Source: Iodidimonas sp. SYSU 1G8
GTDB taxonomy: Bacteria; Pseudomonadota; Alphaproteobacteria; SMXS01
DNA length: 64,000 bases
Assembly: GCF_039655775.1 (NCBI RefSeq)
Contig: NZ_JBBYXJ010000001.1
Span: 1,363,208 to 1,427,207, forward strand
Direction of reading: 5' to 3'
Numbering within the stretch: the stretch's first letter is position 1; every line of letters begins with the position of its first letter. Of the stretch, positions 59,159 to 64,000 are shown piece by piece. The notes beneath the pieces were generated by a model. The model saw only the letters and a program-made list of their open reading frames with translations. It was not told the DNA's origin and searched no databases. Both the position numbers and the translations under genes were made by a program.

Positions 59159-61311
59159 GCGAGCGTGGTCTTCGCCATGGGCAGCGTACGGATGCGCGTG
59201 CCGGTCAGGGCCGCGACCGCGTTGGCGACGGCTGGACCGATGGGCGGCACGGCCGGCTCGCCGACGCCGCTGGGCTTTTCCGTGCTGTCCATGATGTGCA
59301 CCTCGACCCTCGGCATGCCCCCGAAGCGCAGCACTTCGAAGTCGGCGAAATTGCCCTGTTCGACGGCGCCCTTGTCGAGGGTCAGTTCGGAATAGAGCGC
59401 GGCGGACAGACCGAAGCCGACGCCGCCTTCCATCTGAGCGCGGACGATGTCGGGATTGACCACCTGGCCGCAATCCACGGCGACGACGACCCGTTCGACC
59501 TTCACGCCCCGCGCGTCGTCGAGACGCAGCTCGACCACCTGCGCCACGTAGGTTTCGAAGGACTCGTGGACCGCGACGCCGCGCGCCACGCCTTGCGGCA
59601 GGGCGTTGCCCCAGCCTGCCTTCTCGGCGGCCAGTTTGAGCACGCCCGCGTGACGCGGCTTGTCCGCCAGCAAAGCAAGGCGAAAGGCCACCGGGTCCTT
59701 GCCGGCCGCCGCCGCCAGTTCATCCATCATGGTCTCGACCGCATAGGCGGTATGGGAGTTGCCGACCGAGCGCCATACATGCACGGGCACGCCGACGACC
59801 GGCGAATGCAGGTCCACCCGCGCGTTGGGAATGGCATAGGGCATGTTCGAGGCGCCCTCGACGGACGAGTTATCGACACCGTTCTTGATGGAGGCGGCGA
59901 AGGGCGGAAAGCTGCCGAAGATGGACTGGCCGACGATCCGATGCGACCACGCCGTGATGTTGCCCTGCGCATCGACCGCGGCCTTGATGCCATGCACGTA
60001 AAGCGGCCTGTAATGGCCCGCGCGCATGTCATCCTCGCGGGTCCGCTGCAGCCGAACGGGCGCATCGCCGCCCATGGCCTTGGCGATATGCACCGCTTCC
60101 GTCACGTGATCGCCGTTGAAGGTGCTGCGGCGGCCGAAGCTGCCGCCCGAGGCCAGCGTGTGCACGACGACCTTGTCGGGACCGAGCCCGGCGGCGGCGG
60201 CGGCGTTGTTCTGGTCCATGATTGGCGCCTGATGCCCCGACCAGGTCTCCAGCATGCCTTCATGCAGCCAGGCGACACAGTTCATGGGCTCCATCGCCGC
60301 ATGGGCGAGATAGGGAAACTCGTAGACCGCCTCGATCACGGTCCGTTCCGGGCCGAACCCGGACTCCACGTCGCCCCGGCTGAGCGCGACGGCGCCCGGC
60401 TTTTCCAGAAGTGCCTTGTATTCGGCCGCCAGATCCGCGCTGGAGCGGGTCTCGGCCTTGCTCTCGTCCCAAATGATCTTCAGGGCGTCCCTGGCCTTCA
60501 TCGCGGGCCACATGCCGGTCGCGACGACCGCGACGCCTTCGGGGATCTCGACGACTTTGACCACGCCCTTGACCGCCAGCGCCGCCGACATGTCCACCGA
60601 CTTGACGGTCGCGCCGAATTTGGGCGGATGGGCGGTGACCGCCGTGAGCAGCCCCGGCAATTTGACATCGATGGTATAGGTCTCGGTGCCCGTGCTCTTG
60701 GCCGGGGAATCGAGACGCGTCAGTTTCTTGCCGATATAGGCATACTGATCCGGGGTTTTCAGGGTGACCTGCGCCGGTGCGGTCAATGCCGCCGCGGCCA
60801 TGGCCATGTCGCCGAAACTGGCCCGCCGTGTGCCGGATGACAGCGTGCCCTTTGACACGGTGATCGACGATTCCGGCACGCTCCATGCCTTGGCCGCCGC
60901 CGCGACCAGCATGGCCCGCGCCGTGGCCCCTGCCATGCGCATCTGCTCGAACGAGTTGGCGATGGAGTTGGAGCCGCCCGTCGCCTGGAAGCCGAACATC
61001 AGGTTCTTGTAGAGATCGTTGTTGGCCGGCGCATATTCGGTGCGGATCCGTGCCCAGTCGGCGTCCATTTCATCCGCCACCAGGGTCGCCAGTCCGGTCG
61101 TGACGCCCTGCCCCATCTCGTGATGCTTGATGATGATGGTCACGGTGTTGTCTGGCGCGACCCGCACGAACGCGTTGGGCGCCCAGGGTTCCACTGCGGA
61201 AGCCGCCAGCGCGCGGCCGGCGCCGGACAGGGTGACGCCGATAACCAGGCCGAGCGCGCCCGAGCCCTTGAGGAAGGCGCGGCGGCTGAAATCGCGGGTA
61301 CGCATGGTCAT
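59155..61311 (-). CDS. Molybdopterin-binding hydroxylase large subunit (isoquinoline 1-oxidoreductase beta-like)
   Basis: 718-residue xanthine-oxidase-family catalytic subunit of the IorB type. Tat signal RDFSRRAFLKGSGALGLVIG at residues 6-25, so it is exported folded. MPT/Mo-cofactor segments: KHHEMGQGVTTGLATLVADE, QATGGSNSIANSFEQMR, GGSFGRRSTFNGDHVTEA, VWRSVGNSHTAYAVETMMDE and the C-terminal GVGEPAVPPIGPAVANA with the base Glu. Partner 2Fe-2S subunit lies just upstream (5 bases between stop and ATG). IorAB-type enzymes hydroxylate N-heterocycles or oxidise aldehydes in the periplasm. Confidence 0.93.
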   Translation of the reverse strand: MTMRTRDFSRRAFLKGSGALGLVIGVTLSGAGRALAASAVEPWAPNAFVRVAPDNTVTIIIKHHEMGQGVTTGLATLVADEMDADWARIRTEYAPANNDLYKNLMFGFQATGGSNSIANSFEQMRMAGATARAMLVAAAAKAWSVPESSITVSKGTLSSGTRRASFGDMAMAAAALTAPAQVTLKTPDQYAYIGKKLTRLDSPAKSTGTETYTIDVKLPGLLTAVTAHPPKFGATVKSVDMSAALAVKGVVKVVEIPEGVAVVATGMWPAMKARDALKIIWDESKAETRSSADLAAEYKALLEKPGAVALSRGDVESGFGPERTVIEAVYEFPYLAHAAMEPMNCVAWLHEGMLETWSGHQAPIMDQNNAAAAAGLGPDKVVVHTLASGGSFGRRSTFNGDHVTEAVHIAKAMGGDAPVRLQRTREDDMRAGHYRPLYVHGIKAAVDAQGNITAWSHRIVGQSIFGSFPPFAASIKNGVDNSSVEGASNMPYAIPNARVDLHSPVVGVPVHVWRSVGNSHTAYAVETMMDELAAAAGKDPVAFRLALLADKPRHAGVLKLAAEKAGWGNALPQGVARGVAVHESFETYVAQVVELRLDDARGVKVERVVVAVDCGQVVNPDIVRAQMEGGVGFGLSAALYSELTLDKGAVEQGNFADFEVLRFGGMPRVEVHIMDSTEKPSGVGEPAVPPIGPAVANAVAALTGTRIRTLPMAKTTLA

Positions 61312-61316
61312 CTCGA

Positions 61317-61778
61317 TCAGCCCTTGAGGGTGCCGGCGGCGGCGTGAATGGCCTGGCGGATGCGCTGATAGGTGGCGCACCGACAGATATTGCCGTTCAT
61401 GGCCTCGTCGATCTCGGTATCGGTCGGCGCCGGGTTGTCCTGCAGCAGAACGACCGCCGACATGATCTGGCCGGTCTGGCAATAGCCGCACTGGGCGACA
61501 TCCAGTTCGATCCAGGCCGCCTGGACGGCCTTGGCCTCGGGCGAAACGAGCCCTTCGATGGTGGTGATCTGGGACGCGCCGACGCCTTCGACCGGCAAGG
61601 TGCACGAGCGCACCGCCATGCCATCGAGATGTACCGTGCAGGCGCCGCACGCCGCCACGCCGCATCCGTATTTGGTGCCCGTCAGTCCCAGCTGTTCGCG
61701 CAGCACCCAGAGGAGCGGCGTGTCCGGCTCCGCCTCGATGGTGACGGTCCTGGCGTTGACGGTGATCTGAGACGACAT
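61317..61778 (-). CDS. 2Fe-2S subunit of molybdenum hydroxylase (isoquinoline 1-oxidoreductase alpha-like)
   Basis: 153-residue small subunit with two 2Fe-2S clusters. The plant-type cluster is in [16 protein letters not shown] plus RSCTLPV; the second is in [10 protein letters not shown] and [16 protein letters not shown]. All eight cysteines are present. ATG at 61778 is chosen from the domain start [16 protein letters not shown]. No signal peptide; it is probably co-exported with the Tat-tagged large subunit. A cytochrome c subunit that often completes such enzymes is not adjacent. Confidence 0.95.
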   Translation of the reverse strand: MSSQITVNARTVTIEAEPDTPLLWVLREQLGLTGTKYGCGVAACGACTVHLDGMAVRSCTLPVEGVGASQITTIEGLVSPEAKAVQAAWIELDVAQCGYCQTGQIMSAVVLLQDNPAPTDTEIDEAMNGNICRCATYQRIRQAIHAAAGTLKG

Positions 61779-61888
61779 GGGATTCTCAACCTGAAGACAC
61801 TCGGTGTTACCAAGCCGTAACGAAGATTGAGCAGACATTCAACAGGGTTCCGCTGGACCTCGGCCACACCGCGGGGCATAGGGAAAGC

Positions 61889-62461
61889 ATGGTGAAACCG
61901 AAATCCATTCCGCCCGGGGCGCGGCGCGTCGTCCTGTTCAACAAGCCGTTCGGCGTGCTGTCCCAGTTCACGGAAGGCACCACGGGCGAAGGCGCGGTGA
62001 CGCTGTCATCCTTCATCCATATTCCAGAGGTGTATCCGGCGGGGCGGCTGGACAAGGACAGCGAGGGCCTTCTGGTGCTGACCAATGACGGCAGGCTGCA
62101 GGCCCGCATCGCCGACCCGCGCTTCAAGCAGCCCAAGACCTACCTCGTCCAGGTCGAGGGCGAGCCGGACGAGGCCGCTCTGGAGATGCTGAGCCAGGGC
62201 GTGCTGCTCGATGGCACGATGACCAAGCCAGCGGAGGCCGAACGGATCGCAGCGCCCGACCTCTGGACACGCGACCCGCCCGTGCGATTCCGCAAGACCG
62301 TGCCGGACTGCTGGCTGCGGCTCACCCTCCGGGAAGGACGCAACCGGCAGGTCCGGCGTATGACGGCGGCGGTCGGCCACCCCACCCTGCGTCTGGTGCG
62401 CTGGAGCGTGGGCGAGTGGGCGCTTGACGGCCTGGGTCCCGGAGAGTGGCGAGACGCCTGA
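61889..62461 (+). CDS. rluE: 23S rRNA pseudouridine synthase, RluE-type
   Basis: 190-residue RsuA/RluE-family enzyme. [16 protein letters not shown] opening, catalytic Asp in [29 protein letters not shown] and the [20 protein letters not shown] tail are canonical. It lacks the N-terminal S4 domain of RsuA/RluB, and the short length fits RluE, which modifies U2457 of 23S rRNA in E. coli. Housekeeping gene; monocistronic. Confidence 0.93.
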   Translation: MVKPKSIPPGARRVVLFNKPFGVLSQFTEGTTGEGAVTLSSFIHIPEVYPAGRLDKDSEGLLVLTNDGRLQARIADPRFKQPKTYLVQVEGEPDEAALEMLSQGVLLDGTMTKPAEAERIAAPDLWTRDPPVRFRKTVPDCWLRLTLREGRNRQVRRMTAAVGHPTLRLVRWSVGEWALDGLGPGEWRDA

Positions 62462-62857
62462 GAGCTTCCGCCATGTCCGCGACCGGAGCCAGCGCCGAGA
62501 CGCTCAGGATCCCACGCCTGTTCGGCCGCGGCGGCCCATATCCTTCCCGTCGATATCCAGCGCGCGCGATATGATGTCGGCCAGATCACGGGGTTTGGCG
62601 CCGGCAGCGTCGCACGTCACGCGGCCACAACTCTTCGTGAAGCGCCAGCGGCAGAAACCAGTAGCCGGGGACGGTGAGACCGATTTTCGTTCCGCTCCCT
62701 AGCCGCGAGGAACAAAAACACCGCCTGACAATTAGACCGGTTTGGCAGAAGGACGCGCGATCAACGGAGAACGGCCTCCGCGCCGACCGGGGCGCGCGCC
62801 GCATGAGTACGACGCCGACCATGACCGCGCCGCGGACATCTAAATCAGGAAGAGGAA
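62462..62857. other. Intergenic region without a clear gene
   Basis: 396 bases. Short frames occur on both strands, but none has a ribosome site plus credible composition. The right end must hold the promoter of the small acidic protein gene. No hairpin terminator with a T-run was seen after rluE. Confidence 0.4.
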
Positions 62858-63145
62858 ATGATGAGTAGAGATAAAGGCTTGAGCCAAGGGGTCCTGTTCG
62901 GCCTCATCATGGCGGGGTTGATGCCAGCCATGCGGGTGATCCTGAATGGCGTGACCAGGCCGCCATCATCGAGCGCGGCGGTCCATTCCAGCGATCCGGC
63001 GTCCCGCCTGGATGCAGGCACCTATGGCGCGACCCGGGATGCGGGACCGGCCAGCATGCGGGATGACTTACCGGAGGCATGGGACCAGGTGGACGAAGCG
63101 TCCGATGAATCATTTCCGGCCAGTGATCCACCTGCCCAATACTGA
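62858..63145 (+). CDS. Small anchored acidic protein with VDEASDESFPASDPP tail
   Basis: 95 residues: a hydrophobic segment at about 10-30 (GVLFGLIMAGLMPAMRVIL), a serine-rich middle and the C-terminal motif WDQVDEASDESFPASDPPAQ. I recognise this C-terminal motif as recurring in small alphaproteobacterial proteins; its function is unknown to me. AGGA lies 7 bases before the ATG at 62858; 62861 is an alternative. The convergent catalase gene is separated from it by the double hairpin. Confidence 0.8.
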   Translation: MMSRDKGLSQGVLFGLIMAGLMPAMRVILNGVTRPPSSSAAVHSSDPASRLDAGTYGATRDAGPASMRDDLPEAWDQVDEASDESFPASDPPAQY

Positions 63146-63165
63146 CGCCCCGGCAGCATGCGTTG

Positions 63166-63238
63166 AAAGCTCCCGGTCCAGTGGGCCGGGAGCTTTGGGA
63201 TCGAGCGGCGCTCCCGGCCCGTTGGGCCGGGAGCTTTT
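63166..63238. terminator. Tandem terminator hairpins between convergent genes
   Basis: Hairpin 1: AAAGCTCCCGG / CCGGGAGCTTT (63166-63176, 63186-63196). Hairpin 2: GCTCCCGGCCC / GGGCCGGGAGC (63210-63220, 63224-63234) followed by TTTT. The two share most of the stem sequence, as after a local duplication. Hairpin 1 is near-symmetric with A-run and T-run and can serve both strands; hairpin 2 suits the plus strand. Confidence 0.88.
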
Positions 63239-63242
63239 GAGT

Positions 63243-64000
63243 TCAAGCCTTCGCGTCCATGTCGACGTCCAGCTCCCTGGACCAGTGCCGGAGAGCACCA
63301 CACGCCGAAATGAAGGCATCGACATCCTTGCCCGCCGCCAGTTGCATGCAGCCGTCATCGAGCTTGTCGCCAAGGCCGGCCTTCTGGAAGAGGGGCATAG
63401 CCTCCTTGGTAAACCCGATGAACTTGCAATGGGCAAAGGCGTCCCTGACGAAGTCCTGGGATACGGCGTCGTCGCTGACACGTCCGCTGGCGGCCTCGGA
63501 CAGCACCACCACGACCGCATCGAAGAGCACCGAGGGCCCGCCATCGATCTTGAAGTCCGCATCGAGATGGCTGCCGTCGGACAGGCTGACACCGCCAATC
63601 TTGGGGGCGATGATATTGAACACGGCCTTTTCCTTGCCTACCGCCTTGGTCAACGCATCGACCAGCTTGGCGTCGGCGCCGTCCGTCACGTAGATGCCGA
63701 GTTTTCGGCCGGCGAAGCCGGGCGGACCGCGCCGGATAATGCTCAGCGCATCGGACGGCGGAAGATCCATGGTCGGCCTGGCCGCGACCGCGGGTTCCGG
63801 CATTTTCAGACCCAGACCGTCGGCGACGGTTTCCGCCAGACCGGCGTCGATGTTCGCCAGATGGGAGACGACCCTTGAGCGGATATCCGCCCGCTCGACG
63901 CGGCTGAGTTCAAAGACCAGCGCATCGCCGATGTGCTTCTGCTCGATCGGTGTCTGACTGATGTAGAACTGACGGGCCTGGCTGTAATGATCCGCGAAGC
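63243..64000 (-). CDS. katE: Large-subunit catalase (HPII/KatE type), C-terminal part
   Basis: 252 codons of the C-terminal part; the gene continues beyond the window. The visible start of the fragment reads FADHYSQARQFYISQTPIEQ, then HIGDALVFELSRVER and HLANIDAGLAETVADGLGLK, the helical end of the catalase core. From about 63.8 kb on is the flavodoxin/class-I-amidotransferase-like C-terminal domain (RKLGIYVTDGADAKLVDALT, DAVVVVLSE, FAHCKFIGFT) unique to large-subunit catalases. Heme ligands lie outside the window. Adds to the peroxide defence formed with ahpCF/oxyR. Confidence 0.93.
   Translation of the reverse strand, partial: FADHYSQARQFYISQTPIEQKHIGDALVFELSRVERADIRSRVVSHLANIDAGLAETVADGLGLKMPEPAVAARPTMDLPPSDALSIIRRGPPGFAGRKLGIYVTDGADAKLVDALTKAVGKEKAVFNIIAPKIGGVSLSDGSHLDADFKIDGGPSVLFDAVVVVLSEAASGRVSDDAVSQDFVRDAFAHCKFIGFTKEAMPLFQKAGLGDKLDDGCMQLAAGKDVDAFISACGALRHWSRELDVDMDAKA

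Noticed and set aside
62586..62822. Minus-strand 78-codon frame after rluE
   Set aside because: No ribosome site, Arg/Cys-rich composition, and no recognisable domain.
1..64000. tRNA, rRNA, CRISPR arrays, riboswitches, prophage or integrase genes
   Set aside because: None recognised by eye. A covariance-model scan would be needed to exclude small structured RNAs, especially around 55.14-55.31 kb and 43.0-43.5 kb.

Overview
This 64 kb window is high-GC, densely coded DNA from an alphaproteobacterium; the order cannot be fixed from the sequence. Evidence for the class: two large TonB-dependent receptors, several Rieske oxygenases, many ATGA gene overlaps, an OxyR/AhpCF locus with an OxyR of the two-cysteine type, and a small acidic protein with the VDEASDESFPASDPP tail that I associate with this class. 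No rRNA, tRNA or CRISPR array was seen.

Layout. 1-4.3 kb: a truncated TonB-dependent receptor facing away from a Rieske oxygenase, an NTF2-fold partner and a GlsB-type membrane protein. 4.3-9.3 kb: a complete ABC/HlyD/TolC-type efflux operon facing a TetR regulator, with an operator nested in the divergent promoters. 9.3-40.4 kb: a large accessory catabolic region with two LysR regulators, two NMT1/NitT-type binding proteins (one with a full ABC transporter), two cyclic-amide/imine hydrolases, an ATP-dependent hydantoinase pair (HyuA/HyuB), isopenicillin-N-synthase-like (IPNS-like) iron oxygenases, SDRs, a PLP lyase, DUF3830, Nudix, ALDH, a Rieske oxygenase coupled to a glutamine-synthetase-like ligase, and a second TonB-dependent receptor. 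RecQ plus an aldo/keto reductase and a secreted duplicated-domain protein sit inside it. 40.5-47.4 kb: an AT-richer island of polymorphic-toxin C-terminal tips, immunity-type genes, gene fragments, an IS5-family element and a short repeat at cassette edges; no toxin core gene is present. 47.5-55.1 kb: a second catabolic block (two more IPNS-like oxygenases, two SDRs, alpha/beta hydrolase, PhyH-type oxygenase, DUF1445, Rieske oxygenase). 55.3-64 kb: GFA protein, ahpCF/oxyR, a molybdenum hydroxylase pair, a pseudouridine synthase, a small acidic protein and the C-terminus of a large catalase.

Working model (inference). The two catabolic blocks form a system for taking up and degrading one or more nitrogen-containing compounds, probably a cyclic amide, substituted heterocycle or aromatic amine: outer-membrane entry by TonB-dependent receptors, capture by ABC binding proteins, ring opening by amidohydrolases and HyuAB, gamma-glutamylation by the GS-like ligase, attack by Rieske and 2-His-1-carboxylate oxygenases, and oxidation by SDR/ALDH enzymes. 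Two IPNS-like paralogues (25.9-26.9 kb and 49.2-50.2 kb) are collinear over nearly their whole length and link the blocks. The toxin-immunity island lies between the blocks and looks like a store of displaced toxin tips.
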